Assembly (NCBI RefSeq): GCF_007565055.1
Contig: NC_044560.1
Span: forward strand, 45,093,030-45,157,029
DNA: 64,000 bases
Direction: 5' to 3'
Source of the DNA: Rhinopithecus roxellana
Taxonomy: Eukaryota > Chordata > Mammalia > Primates > Cercopithecidae
How positions within the stretch are numbered: position 1 is the stretch's first letter; each line of letters starts with the position of its first letter. Of this stretch, positions 34,214-46,020 are shown piece by piece. A program made the translations under genes and the position numbers. The notes below the pieces were generated by a model that was not told where the DNA came from, searched no databases, and worked only from the letters and a program-made list of their open reading frames with translations.

Positions 34214-34499
34214 TTAAAAAAATGCATTTAGGCCCAACCAAACACTACTAAGCTAAATACAGCCCTCAAAATGCAAATTTGCTCGAGTTTTGCTCCTGCC
34301 ATTTAAGAGTTAAGAAAATTGAGACCTAGAGAGATATAGTAAATTGACCTGGTCAGATTCTGTTTATAAAGTCAGTATTAAGAGGCTGGATAAGAAAGGC
34401 CAAAATAATGTTGTTGTTGTTGTTGTTGCTGCTGTTGATGATGACAGTGATGATTTAAATGGATTTTAGCTTTTTATCTATTTTAAGAATTGCTTTGCA
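34214..34499. repeat. Unique sequence with (TTG)n
   Basis: About six TTG units plus CTG/ATG variants at 34411-34446. Nothing else recognised. Confidence 0.6.
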
Positions 34500-34712
34500 A
34501 TGGAAAGCAGAACTAAAAATCAGAAGGTCTGGTCTGCATTTCCACTCCATCACCAATTAGCTCTATGACCTTGAGCAATTTCCTTAGTTTGCAGAATCTG
34601 TTTCTTTATCTCTACACAGATGTTAGAAATATCTACCTCATAAAGACTTCTTGAGGATTAAATAAAATAGGATATGCTCAAGTACATTTTCAATAAATAT
34701 CAGTTGGGTGAA
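34500..34712 (+). repeat. MIR (plus)
   Basis: 'ccttgagcaatttcc', 'ttctttatctctacac', 'cttgaggattaaat' and 'aataaatatcag' follow MIR order. Confidence 0.75.
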
Positions 34713-37055
34713 TTTAATCTGTGAGATAGTAATGAAATATATATTATGAATTGATAGATTTATAAAGCCAAGGATGTAAGAAATTAAGGGCTTACCCTGG
34801 GTCATGCCAAGAGAGGTCATGTCATGGAGAGTTGGCATATCCAGTCTCCCAAATCCTAGTCCAGTGTTCTGTTATAAAAAAGACACCCATTGAGGTTTCT
34901 GGTCGGGGCGGGGGGATGCTAAAAAGCCTCTAAGTGGGAAGTCAGGAGGTTTTTTTCTTCTCAAAGAATCGCCTAATTCAGGAGTCTCAAAATGGCGGCC
35001 ACTGGCCATATGCGGCCTTCTTAAGTCTTTAGACTCTGAGTGCATGGTGTTTTAAGAAATTCAAGCCAACATTTAGAGTTTGAGAGATTTCAAATAAAAG
35101 TCTGAATTTCCTACTTGTTTTGCAAAAAATTAACAGATCAGACAACATGGAGCCCTCATGGAGGAAGGGCAGGGGAGAGCCAGAGCTAAGGAGCAAGTGC
35201 CCCTTCAGATGAGGCGGGTCCTCTCCGATCATCACAGTCCCCACCATTTCCTCATGCCCTGACACCAGGCCCACCTCATTCATTATCACAGGAACCTAGC
35301 CCCTGCAGGCATTGATTTTTGCAACCCGCGTTTTACACCATTCTGCCCCATGCAGTTAACCTTCATTTCTAGTGGACCAACCGTGTTTATGATTTGTTAT
35401 CTAGAAATGACAATTAGCTGTGTTGACACTCGGCCAACCACTCAACAGAAAGCACTCCCTTTAGGCTGCATATGTAAGCAGTTTATACACACACCAATTG
35501 AAGTGGAGATCTGGCAACCTTCCGGCATGTTACAGCAACGTAGATATGCAGTCAGGATTTTTTTTTTTTTTTTTTTTTTCACATCAAAGTGGATCTATTT
35601 TGGAGGTCCTGACTCTCAAATAATCCAACTTGACATTCCAACTTAATCAAATTTACCTGGCAACTGCCCTGTTTCCACGGACCTGTGCTCCAGCAGTGGA
35701 ATTTAAGAGCCACATTAAATTTCCTAAGGAAACTTATGGGTGTAAAAACCAGTGCAGCCTAGGACGTGAGATAGCTCCACATTCAACCTTAAATAAGCCC
35801 ATGAAGTAAACACACAAAACATAGGAGGAGAGACGGGAAACCCAACAGCAGTAACACATCAAACATTATTTTTATATGCAAAACCTACCAAACCACCTAC
35901 AATTAGTGAATACAGATCACTTTTCGGCTCTGAGATAGTCTGTCACAGCATACAAATGTAAGTTAAAACGTGTGCTTGAGACCTTGGAGTACATCTGCTC
36001 TTGATTCTCTGTCAGTACAAAATATTTTTCCTCTTTCAATGTAAACATTGAATCAGGAAGCCTGTAATGAAACTATATAGTACTATCCAATCTAAAAACA
36101 TGTTTGGAAACCAAATTCTAGAAACAGATACATATTCCCATTTGTCTGTCCTCATAACTACAAAACACAAAGAATAACCTAAAGTTTTAAGCATTCTGAT
36201 TATATTGGATTTTGCCACTATTAAACAGGTTACTGTGAGAATAATTGCCCTAAACGGTTATATATAGCTACGGAAGAGCCACCCACGGGAGGAGAATCAG
36301 CTGATTATTTGTGTGTCTACAATTTTTGTTTTGTTAAACAGTAAAATGTTTGTGGTCAATATTTTTCTGGATTTCATTGCCCCAGAGAAAATGTACTATA
36401 TACAAAACCCATTTTCTATTATTACTTTTTAGTAACAGAGTTAAAGATCTATTGTCTGGTGTGATTTGTAAACACTATCAAGCCAGAAAGGGAGGACTTC
36501 AAAATCCAATGATAATTTTAAGGATACATGTTATAAATTTTAAATAATAAACCCAGGTACCACTAGACCCAAGGAAGAAGTTGGTATCAGGGTACAGAAA
36601 TGTTTCTATTTTCCTTTTCTTGTCTTACTCAGAGTCCACTATTTACTCCAGATTTCCCTATCTCTCTAATAAATGCCAGATTTTATTGACACACTTCTTT
36701 TGCTTTTCACCACAGACACCAAAAACTCTGGAATGTGGGGATATCTTTTCCAGCTACCATCATCTCCACACATTTTCAGAGAGATCACTATTATCATTCT
36801 CCAGGGCTCTTGACTCTGTTTTAAAAACATAGTCCCATTACACACACAGTACATCTGTTTTCCTCTCAAAAGAGAAGCATTCTTGATTACTCTGCCTTTT
36901 CCCCTCAGAGAAATGTACTACACACAGATGACACAAATCTTTTGATCAACAAGCTTCCAAAGAGATACAGATTTGTTCCCCACAATGAGCAAGAAAGCTG
37001 TACTCATTTTTTTTCTTTATTACAAAAATAAAAGGAGAGATGTGTGTAGGGAATC

Positions 37056-37093
<38 letters not shown>

Positions 37094-38069
37094 AAGAGGA
37101 CTGCCTTTAAAGAAAAGATTAGAAAAACATTTACAAGATCACCCTAGGAACTTGCACAGAAATTTATTCCCCACATTTATGCACAAACCACAACAGCTTG
37201 AGCAGTACCTCTTGGATGCTGTATCTTTTTTTTTTTTTTTAAATTTCATGGAACTCTGAGCTATAGATTCACAGCAACACTAGGCATGCATTGTCACTAC
37301 AGGGTTTTTCATCTCTCTGTAACTTTACAGACCAGCTCAAAGAATCCCTGGGCTAATCCAAAGAATTATTTGGATTCCTGTTTACAGCTGAAGAAACTGA
37401 AGAAGAGAAGCAGAGAGTTTCCCACTGAGATACAGAGAGAGTCTGTTTGAGGGACTCAGTCTCCAGGGCTTCAGAGTTCAAACACCCCCTCAGAGCACTA
37501 CAACAGGGGAACAGGCAGCCTTCTAAATCTAGCATGAAACGCCAGATTTTGTTATTCTCTCTATATAATGCCATAGAGCGTATTTGCGTGGGCAGGCACA
37601 GCAAGAACAGAAAAATGTGGTCAGAGGGTAGCTAGATCCAAAATAGCCTTTATTATACATAACTGAATATGATATAAGAAATACAGTCATTCTCTCCTGC
37701 CATAAACATTAGTTAAACCCTTGGTGCCAGAATCATCTAAATCCTTCTGTCTTATAGTGTACTTGATAGCAGCTTGTTCTCACCATCTAAAAAAGAAATC
37801 ATTTGGGTATAGCTCAGCTATAGACTAAATTCCTCTTGGAAGGTGAGGCTTTTAGTATGGACAGCAAAAACTTTTTGTTCACTACACTTTTTTGGGCGGG
37901 GGGGCATATAAGTTTACAAAAATTTCCAATTATAATATGATATCTTTATTTCACATACAGAAAATTCCCGTAATGATGATTTATTAACTCTACCAGAGGC
38001 CACCAAGGGTAATAGAAAGAGAGTTAGCTGGATGGCTAGGATAACCTGCTTCTAGTCCTGGTAAGTAAT
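34713..38069. other. Repeat-poor upstream segment
   Basis: Over 3 kb of largely unique sequence. Homopolymers occur: T22 at 35558-35579, A36 at 37057-37092, T15 near 37228-37241. A possible hAT-transposon-like end ('caggagtctcaaaatgg') lies near 34979. No gene recognised. Confidence 0.5.
37057..37092 (+). repeat. Pure A36 run with upstream AATAAA
   Basis: Thirty-six adenines follow AATAAA (37027-37032) by 25 bases, the spacing of a polyadenylated mRNA end. No Alu or L1 body precedes it. It may be the 3' end of an unidentified retrocopy. Confidence 0.5.
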
Positions 38070-38265
38070 AATAATAGTCATGGTATCTATAATCTAGTGA
38101 GCACTTTATATGCATTTTCTGAATTAATCCATACAACAATTCTTTGAGTTCAGTATTATTGCCTCTCTTTTACAGATGAGAAAATTTAAGATTGGAGGGG
38201 CAAAGTAACTAACTTGTGATTACATTTAGTGCCAGTGTGGTTAACAAGTACTATTCTGGAATCAG
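38070..38265 (-). repeat. MIR (minus)
   Basis: 'gagcactttatatgc', 'ttttacagatgagaaaa' and 'aagtaactaacttg' follow reverse MIR order. Confidence 0.8.
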
Positions 38266-38568
38266 GGAGACTTGGGAATCTGAAAACATTGACCCATTGT
38301 AAGTGACCGATCATCCTGACTTGCTCAGGACTCAGGAGTTTACTGGGAGGGGGGAATTTCAGTGCAAATTAGGATGGGTAGTCACTCCAGGAGTAGTGTA
38401 ACCTCAGAAAAGTACCTCCCCTCTCTGGACCAAGAGGAATTTGGACCAGAATGACAGCTAAGATTCTGTGGAGAGTGCTGAAATCTGGTTTTGCTCTCTA
38501 GAAAATGACACAGCGTCATCTAATAATAACTTAAGGACTCTGTAGTATCATTTTTGCTCTTCCTTTTT
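38266..38568. other. Upstream unique sequence
   Basis: Nothing recognised. Confidence 0.45.
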
Positions 38569-38869
38569 GTTTTTTTGTTTTTTTTTGAGATAGAGTTTCG
38601 CTCTGTCGCCCAGGCTGGAGTGCAATGGTGCAGTCTCGGCTCACTGCAACCTCCGCCTTCCAGGTTCAAGTGATTCTCCTGCCTCAGCCTCCCGAGTAGC
38701 TGGGATTACAGGTGCCTGTCACCACGCCCGGCTAATTTTTGTATTTTTAGTAGAGATGGGGTTTCACCATTTTGGCCAGGCTGGTCTCGAACTCCTGACC
38801 TCAGGTGATACACCTGCCTCAGCCTCCCAAAGTGCTGGGATTACAGGAATGAGCCACTGTGCCCGGCCC
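38569..38869 (-). mobile_element. AluS-type Alu (minus)
   Basis: Complete reverse Alu. Target duplication gctcttccttttt at 38556-38568 and 38870-38882. Confidence 0.96.
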
Positions 38870-39064
38870 GCTCTTCCTTTTTTATGACAGCACAGTTACA
38901 ACAGAGTGAGCCTGGTTTATTCTGGCAAGTACCTCTGACTGAATTTACACAGAATCAGAACTCGTACAACACAGCTGTCTAGGGAACAGGCCTGAGCATG
39001 ACAACCCCCACGTCCATCCGCCTCAACATGCTAATGGGCGCTTCACACTGATCACATGCACTCA

Positions 39065-39520
39065 GTCCCCCGCGACCTGTTTCCCCATCAAGAGGGGGAT
39101 AACAAATAACAGCATCCCCCAAGTTTGTGGGAGTCAAGTGAGACCAAAGATATGAAAGTGCTTTTGTAAACTGCAGAGAAATATTTTTTAGAAGTTTTTT
39201 CTTATGATTATATTTTGTCTTCAAAACAACACTGGGAGGCAAGCAGAGCCTGCATTTCTAGGCCCGTTTTCTAGATGAGGAGGTGAAGGTTTAGGGAGCT
39301 GAAGAGATGGGCTTGAAGTCACACCGCTATTAAAGAAAAGTCCGCTTGTCCTTTTATGTACTCATTCACTCCTTCATTCATTCAACACATAGTTTATGAG
39401 CACATAACACATATCAAACACTTGTGCCAAGTACTGGGGATGCAACGGGTGAGCAAAAGTGCAGTCCTAGTTTTGGGAAACTAGCAGTCTAAAGGTCAGA
39501 AAGGGACTAGATGTGACAGA
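39065..39520. repeat. MIR pieces and L2 (minus) 3' end
   Basis: MIR-like at 39065-39185 (plus) and 39190-39340 (minus, 'tctagatgaggaggtgaagg'). L2 (minus) at 39350-39520 ('cattcattcaacacat', 'gtactggggatgcaa'). Confidence 0.65.
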
Positions 39521-40040
39521 GATGGCTGGGTGCCCCCTAAAATCAGCTCTTTCTTTCTTCCATCCATTGTAATAGTTTCTGACTGGAATGTGGCTGCCCA
39601 GACCTCTTTGTGTCTAGTGTGGCCTTGTGACCAAGTTCTCTCCAAGTGAGGTCTGCCTCTTCCACTGCCTTCTAAAACTCCCCACTTCCTGGTAGCTGTC
39701 ATAGCACAACCAGGGTTGCCTGCTAAATGCAATTAGCAGTCTTGGAAGTCACTCATTGAAGGTGGTCAAGCTACCATTAGCCTAATTATCTGAATAATTA
39801 TGGAGTGGAACCACTTGCTGGCCTGAAACACTCACTGCAGAATGTTACATGAGAAACAGCATCAATATTCTTTAAGTCATTCTTTATTGCAGTCTCTTTG
39901 CAAGAGCAGCTACTGTTACCCCAACTAACACAAATTATACTGTTGTGGAGACAGAACATTACTCATGCAACCAACAAAAAGTTAGTTAGAAAACCCTTTG
40001 CTGCTCAATGTGAAGAATGAAGATACCATCTACACTGCCT
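39521..40040. other. Upstream unique sequence, nothing recognised
   Basis: Non-coding, no repeat named. Confidence 0.45.
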
Positions 40041-40395
40041 GGATTAGTTTCCTATTGCTGCTGTAACAAATTTGGTGGCTTACAACAGCACCAATCTGTT
40101 ATTTTACAGTTCTGGAGGTCCGAAGTCTAAAATGGGTCATCAGAGCTGTGTTCCTTCTGGAGGATCTAGAAGAGAATGCTTCATTGCCTTTCCAGCTTCT
40201 AGAAGCTGCCTGCATTCCCTACCTCCCTCTTACAAAGACTCTTGTGATGACATTGGGCCCACCTACTGAATAATCTGCCCATCCCAATATCCTTAATTTA
40301 ATCACATCTGCAAAGTCCCTTTTGCTACATAAAGTAGCATATGTATAGGTTTCAGGGATAAGAATGTAGACATCCTTGGGGGGTCTTTATTATAA
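40041..40395 (-). mobile_element. MaLR LTR, MLT1 class (minus)
   Basis: 'gattagtttcctattgctgc', 'tggtggcttacaacag', 'acagttctggaggtc' and 'taatttaatcacatctgcaa' match the reverse of an MLT1-type LTR. It stops where the THE1/MST LTR begins. Old endogenous retroelement remnant, no coding part. Confidence 0.75.
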
Positions 40396-40400
40396 CTACC

Positions 40401-40774
40401 TGATATGGTTTGGCTGTGTCCTCATCCAAATCTCATCTTAAATTGTAGCTCCCATAATTCCTATGTGTCATAGGAGGGAGCTGGTGGGAGGTAATTGAAT
40501 CATGGGGGCAGTTACCCCCATGCTGTTCTCATGATACCGAGTGAGTTCTCACGAGATCTAATGTTTTTATGAGGGACCTTTACCCCTTTGCTTGGCACTT
40601 CTCTCTCCTGCTGCCCTGTGAAGAATGATGTGTTTACTTCTGGTTCTGCTATGATTATAAGTTTCCTGAGGCCTCCCCAGCCATGCAGAACTGTGAGTCA
40701 ATTAAACATCTTTCCTTTATAAATTACCCAGTCTCGGGCAGTTCTTTATAGCAGTGTGACAATGGACTAATACA
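40401..40774 (+). mobile_element. THE1/MST-type solo LTR (MaLR)
   Basis: Complete 374-bp LTR from 'tgatatggtttggctgtgtc' to 'ggactaataca', with a late AATTAAA-type signal. Exact 5-bp target duplication ctacc at 40396-40400 and 40775-40779. No internal region, so this is a solo LTR left by recombination. Confidence 0.93.
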
Positions 40775-40779
40775 CTACC

Positions 40780-41224
40780 AGAGTGCCCATGAACCCCATA
40801 GTACTGACTTTCTTCAGTGCTTCTGGCCTGTACTAGTTACACACTTCATTTTTCATGGATCTAGAAAAACAGTTCCAGGACCAACAAAGTTCCAGTGAAC
40901 AGACTGTATGACACACTAATAATAACCATCTCTAAATGCTGGGTAATTCAACAGCAGCTGAGTCTTTCTTTAATAAAATAACAATGTTTTAAAACTTCTA
41001 TCATGTAGAGTGTATGTGACAGCACTTTGCTTTGTTCTTTAAATACATTATTTCATTTCATTCTTATCACCATCCTATGACTCCCTTTTTGCAAATGAGA
41101 CAACAGAGGATACATAATTCTACTACTGCACAGCAGGGAAAGAATTTGGCACCAGGCTGCTTTACCCCATAGCCTGTGCTCCTAAAATCCATATTCTAGT
41201 GAATTCTGGACCCATTCTTCCTTT
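40780..41224. repeat. Unique sequence and MIR (minus)
   Basis: MIR-like (minus) at about 41018-41190 ('ttatttcatttcattc', 'tttgcaaatgagacaac'). Confidence 0.6.
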
Positions 41225-41850
41225 TGTATTTTCACTTCCACTCCCTAATTCAGACACCCTCGCATTCCTGCCAGAATTACGGTAATCCGCTCCTCACGAT
41301 TTTGTTTCTGTCTGCCTTCCTCTGTCCGTACTCTGCACTGACACCTGACTACACTTCCTCCCTAGCCATGACCATGACTCTCGCATTCAGAACCCTTAGC
41401 AGTTCACCACTGCATCCTGAACTCCTCCTGGCCTCAAAGGCCTCCACCAATCTGGCTCCACCATGCCCCATGTTAACATTAGGCATCAGCTGCACAAGGC
41501 CTTTGGCCACCCTCTTGAACATACTTAAGAGTATTTTTGTCTCTGCTTATGTGCCCATGCCATATCCTCCACCTGGGATGCCCTCTCTGACAATGGAAAT
41601 ATTGACAGTCATTGAAGGCCTACCTCAAATTCCATCCATCCCCTTTGGAAAGTTGCCCTGACCACTCTCACAGTGATACAGTATCTTCCCAGAACTCCCA
41701 GGGTGCTATTATTCATTTATGCAGGCATATATTAACACTTAAGAAATATTTACTTAATACCTGCTATATCCAAGGTACAGTTTTAGAAACTGATGATACA
41801 GAGATCAAACACACTCACGCACAGTCCAGCTCTCAGAGAGCCCAAACTTT
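41225..41850 (+). repeat. L2 fragment(s)
   Basis: 'ctggcctcaaaggcc', 'cacctgggatgccctctc' and 'gaaggcctacctcaaattcc' have the layout of an L2 LINE 3' part (plus). A reverse L2 end follows at about 41715-41830. The 145-codon frame here is chance. Confidence 0.65.
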
Positions 41851-42336
41851 ATTTATGTCATTTCTGAAATGTGTCCTGTGCTGCACACTTCTCAGAGTGC
41901 ACATACATAGTTCCCCAGCCCACCAGCACTGCGCCCAGGGACTATGTCCACCTCCACATGCTTGTCTCACACAGCACTTAACCTAGTATAGGTTGTTGAA
42001 GGTAGAATTTTACATTCAAGGTTACAAATCTCTTCTTATTTTGGCCACAATTCCAGATGTCTCCTAGCCATCAGGAAGCAGGAAACTTGTTCTATGCATC
42101 AAAGTTGGAGATGGAAATTTAGAAGAATAAGGCATGAGAATCACTCAGACTGGGGAATAATATGAGCAAATTAGTTAAAATATTTAGATGAGAAAAAAAG
42201 ACACTAATCCCTTATGGTGTTCAATTATCTAATCTTCTACACGGGCAAAGTTGTTCATACCTTGTGTAATTCCTAGAGGTATTTTGAGGATCAAATGAGA
42301 CATGGATGGGAAGGGCCTTGATGGGAAGGGCCTTTC
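41851..42336. other. Upstream unique sequence with a 15-bp tandem duplication
   Basis: 'gatgggaagggcctt' occurs twice in tandem at 42305-42334. Nothing else recognised. Confidence 0.5.
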
Positions 42337-42352
42337 AAAAGCAGGCAAAGGA

Positions 42353-42656
42353 GCTGGGCATGGTGGCTCATGTTTGTGATGCCAGTTCTTTGGGAGGTTG
42401 AGGCAGGAAGATCTCCAGAGATCAGGAGTTCAAGACCAGCCTGGGCAACATAGTGAGACCCCATCCCCACAAAATAAAAAAAAAAATTAAAAATTAGCTG
42501 GGCGTAGTGGCATACACCTGTAATCCCAGCTACTCAGGAAGCTGAGGTGGGGGAATCACTTGAGCCTGGGAGATCAAGACTGAAGACAGCTGTGACTGTG
42601 CCACTGCATTCCAGCCCAGGCAACAGAGTGAGACTCTGTCTCAAAATAAATAAAAA
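42353..42656 (+). mobile_element. AluJ-type Alu
   Basis: Old dimeric Alu. Target duplication aaaagcag(g/c)caaagga at 42337-42352 and about 42657-42673. Confidence 0.93.
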
Positions 42657-42734
42657 CAAAAGCAGCCAAAGGACTCTACAAATTGAAGGGCTAGGTATAC
42701 TCATGATCATGAATATAAATGACACAAATATATT

Positions 42735-42850
42735 TCATCTAGTCCAAATGAGAAAATGAGGAGCCACACAGAGTTAGTGACTTGCCCAAAAGCACATGGT
42801 CAGGAAGCAGAATGAAAACTTAAATCCCTTGACATTCAGTCCAGTGCTCA
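42735..42850 (-). repeat. MIR (minus)
   Basis: 'gtgacttgcccaaaagcaca' core with 'aatgagaaaatgagg' upstream of it. Confidence 0.65.
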
Positions 42851-42864
42851 TGAATCATAGGGCT

Positions 42865-43620
42865 TGCCTTACTTTGGGGTTCCACAGAAGTGGACTCCAA
42901 GGCAAAGATTCAAATGCAAGTGGCTTATTTGAGAAGTTATTCCAGGGAACACTGGTTGAGCAGCGGAAGCGAGACAGGCAAGAGAAGAACACAATGAAAC
43001 AAGTTTCCACCAACTGGAGCTTCATCCTGCTGGGAACTCTGGGAAACAACATAGATCATGCACCCCAGAGTTATCCCACAAGGGGCAAGAGGGCCAGGGC
43101 ATTTATCCCATCAGTCATTCCATGTCAGCTGCTGGGGGAAGTGATTACTCCCTGGTCACTTCCAGTATGCAAGTAGATGGGCTCCCAAGACCAGAGAATC
43201 CCGTAGGTAAAGATTCATAGGATTTGGCAGTTGAGGCTGGTACACCACACCCAGCAGAGGTGCAAGCTAGAGGGACACTGCCTGATACTGACAGCATGTC
43301 CTTTGCTGAAGGATGCTCAGGATGAGTTAAGGAAGCTGCGTCCTTGGTTGAATAGCCTCTAATAGAAAGCTCTTCCGGACACCAACTTCCTATTTTCCTA
43401 CCATGGATCAAGTTTCTCTGGGATCAAAAAGGAATAAATCTATTTTCCTGGACCTAACAGTTCTTCATATATTTTTTTGGATAGCTATTGTTACACTTGG
43501 TTTCCACAGCTGCCCTCTCATGGCATGGTTTTTAGATGTTTTACTATCCTAGTAGTGGGAAGGACATGCATTTAGGAGTCAGCCCTTTCACTTTCAGTGG
43601 GAGCGATCTTAGGCAAGTTT
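42865..43620. repeat. Ancient repeat-like sequence, family not named
   Basis: 'gggttccacagaagtgg' and 'gtggcttatttgagaagt' look like a known old interspersed repeat. It ends about 43400; the rest is unassigned. Confidence 0.35.
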
Positions 43621-43971
43621 CTTAAAAAAAAAAAAAAGACAAAACTCTTTTTTTTAAAGAATAATAAAAGATTTCAGCGTTGATGTGAAGATTAACTGAG
43701 ATCATATAGGTAAAACCCTAGCTCAGTGTCTAGTACATGATGGAAAGCCCCACAAAGGTGAATTCTTTCCAGTGCTGAGTCCGAAGCCTCTGGTTATGCT
43801 CCAGCTTGTCAATACAACGTTAAAATATGACGTTCAGAAAGAAGCCTTTCTATGCATCTGTCTTAAGTACAGAACACAGAGGGACTATACCATTCCTCAT
43901 TTTGAGGGCTTTAAAACACTTGCTTGAGTTCCTCAGCCAGTTTGTGAAAGGATCAGGACTACAGAGTAACT

Positions 43972-44246
43972 ATTTATTTATTTGTTTGTTTGTTTATTTG
44001 TTTTTTCGAGACAGAGTCTTGCTCTGTCGCCCAGGTTGGAATGCAGTGGCACAATCTTGGTTCACTGCAACCTCCATCTCCCAGGTTCAAGTGATTCTCC
44101 AGCCTCAGCCTCCCAAGTAGCTGGTCTGTTGGTCAGGGGTTTCACCATGTTGGTCAAGCTGGTCTCAAACTCCTAACCTCAGGTTATCAGCCCGCCTTGG
44201 CCTCCCAAAGTTCAGGGATTACAGGTGTAGCCACTGTGCCAGGCTG
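43972..44246 (-). mobile_element. Alu (minus) with central deletion
   Basis: Reverse Alu that jumps from 'cccaagtagctgg' to 'tcaggggtttcaccatg', losing about 50 bases around the middle A-rich linker. Target duplication ggacta(c/a)a(g/a)agtaact at 43956-43971 and 44247-44262. Confidence 0.92.
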
Positions 44247-44274
44247 GGACTAAAAAGTAACTCTTAACTCACTC

Positions 44275-44792
44275 TGTATTAGTCAGAGTTTTCCAGGGAA
44301 ACAGAACCAATAGGATATATAGATATATGAGGGGATTTATTATGGGAATTGGCTCACACAATTATGGAAGCCAAGAAATCTCATCATAGGCTATCTGCAA
44401 GTTGGAGAAGCAGGAAAGCCAGTGGTATAATTCAGTCTAAGTCCAAAGGTATGGGAACCTGGAAGGAGAGGTGCCATTAATACAAGTCCCAGAGTTTGCA
44501 GACCCCAAACCAGGATTTCTGATGTTCAAGGGCAGGGGAAGATGGCTGTCCCAGCTCAAGAAGAGAGAGAGTGAATTCATCCTTCCTCCACCTTTCTGTT
44601 CTATTTGGGCCTTCAATGGATTAGATGATGCCCATTCATATTGGTGAGATGGATCGTCTGTGCTCAGACTACAGATTCAAAGACTAATCTCTTCTGGAAA
44701 CACCCTCACAGACACACCCAGAAGTCATGTTTTGCAAACTATCTGGGCATTCCTAGTCTAGTCAAGTTGACATAGAATATTAGCCACCACAC
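44275..44792 (-). mobile_element. MLT2-type LTR (ERV-L), minus
   Basis: 'tgtattagtcagagttttcc', 'gaaacagaaccaatagg', 'ggcctt', 'aacaccctcacagacac' and 'caagttgacatag' are the reverse of an MLT2-type LTR. Non-coding endogenous relic. Confidence 0.82.
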
Positions 44793-45555
44793 ACTTTCAG
44801 AATACAACTGATTTTTAGATAAATCCATAGCAATATTATTTCTTACTGAGCTTATACAACTAAAACCTCAAGGTCATTTATGTGTGAATGATTCTACTTA
44901 CCCTGCATTGGAGGTACAGTTGATGTTTTGAACCTAACTGTGGGACTTTCCATTGATCCTTATTGATTTCTTCCTTAGTAATTCCCTCTCCCCACAACAC
45001 CACACCTGCCACTAGACCAGACAAGATCACCTGGGAGAGCTCTATGCTGCCTTCCTTGTTTTTCTGCTCACATCACCATTTGGTGGCACATCCTTTAAAG
45101 ATGAACAAGAGACAGGGAGATGGAGAGCTGTCTACCAATTTTATGAGTTTTTAGCTGCTCTTTTCTGCAAATGGAAACCAGGAATCCACTAGATAGTTGT
45201 GGAGAGTGTGCATTCACCTTATCAAAACTCTTTTTGACCCTTAATCCACAGATACAAGAGAAGCAGCAGTTTAACAAATGGATCCAAGTAACGAGAGGAG
45301 AATCCTAAAACACAAACTCTAAGGAGTATCAGAGTATCAGCCCAGTAAAGTAGCTAATGTGCTGGACTGCAAGACTGAGGAATCAATTTCAAGTCCTGAC
45401 TGTCATGAACTAGCTGTGGGACTCGAGAAAGTTTTTTTTAACCTCACTAGGATTCTATTTTCTCATCTAAAAAAAATGAAAGGAGTTGGGCTAAAAAGAG
45501 AACTATTTCCATATGTTAAATAATAACGGCACCACATACGTCTGATCATTCATTT
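44793..45555. other. Upstream unique sequence, nothing recognised
   Basis: Non-coding. Confidence 0.45.
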
Positions 45556-46020
45556 CCCACAGACAGGCTTTCTCGTTTGCTCTATTTTACAAATGAGGAA
45601 ACTGGAAAGCCAAGTGCCAGAGATGGGACTTGGACTAGATCTTCTGACTGCAAGCTCAGGGTTCTTTGCTTTTCACCATACTGCCTACCACCCAGATCTC
45701 ACATCCTACAAGCATTTTCTTGGAAATGAGTATGCACTTATTTAGTGTCCAGAATACATGAGACACTCTCTAAAGAAAAAAAAAAACCTCTTATTTGTTT
45801 TGAGCTAGTCGGAGTTTATGCAGTTTACGTAGAAGGCAGCAAAATAGAATGATTAAGAGTATCGGCTTTAGGGTCATTTACTAGCTATATAACTCCTGGC
45901 AAGTTAACATCTAGTACCTACCTTGTAAGACTGCTGTGAGGTGTAAATGAACAAATGCACTTAAGATGCTAAGGCCAGTGTCTGGCACACATAAGAAACC
46001 GTCATACATGCTAGCTGTTG
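45556..46020. repeat. Two MIRs in opposite orientation
   Basis: Minus at 45556-45690 ('tttacaaatgaggaaactgg'). Plus at 45835-46020 ('gtaagactgctgtgagg', 'gtgtctggcacacat'). Confidence 0.7.

Noticed and set aside
41224..41661. Plus-strand frame of 145 codons
   Set aside because: The region has the layout of an L2 LINE 3' end. The peptide matches no protein I recognise.
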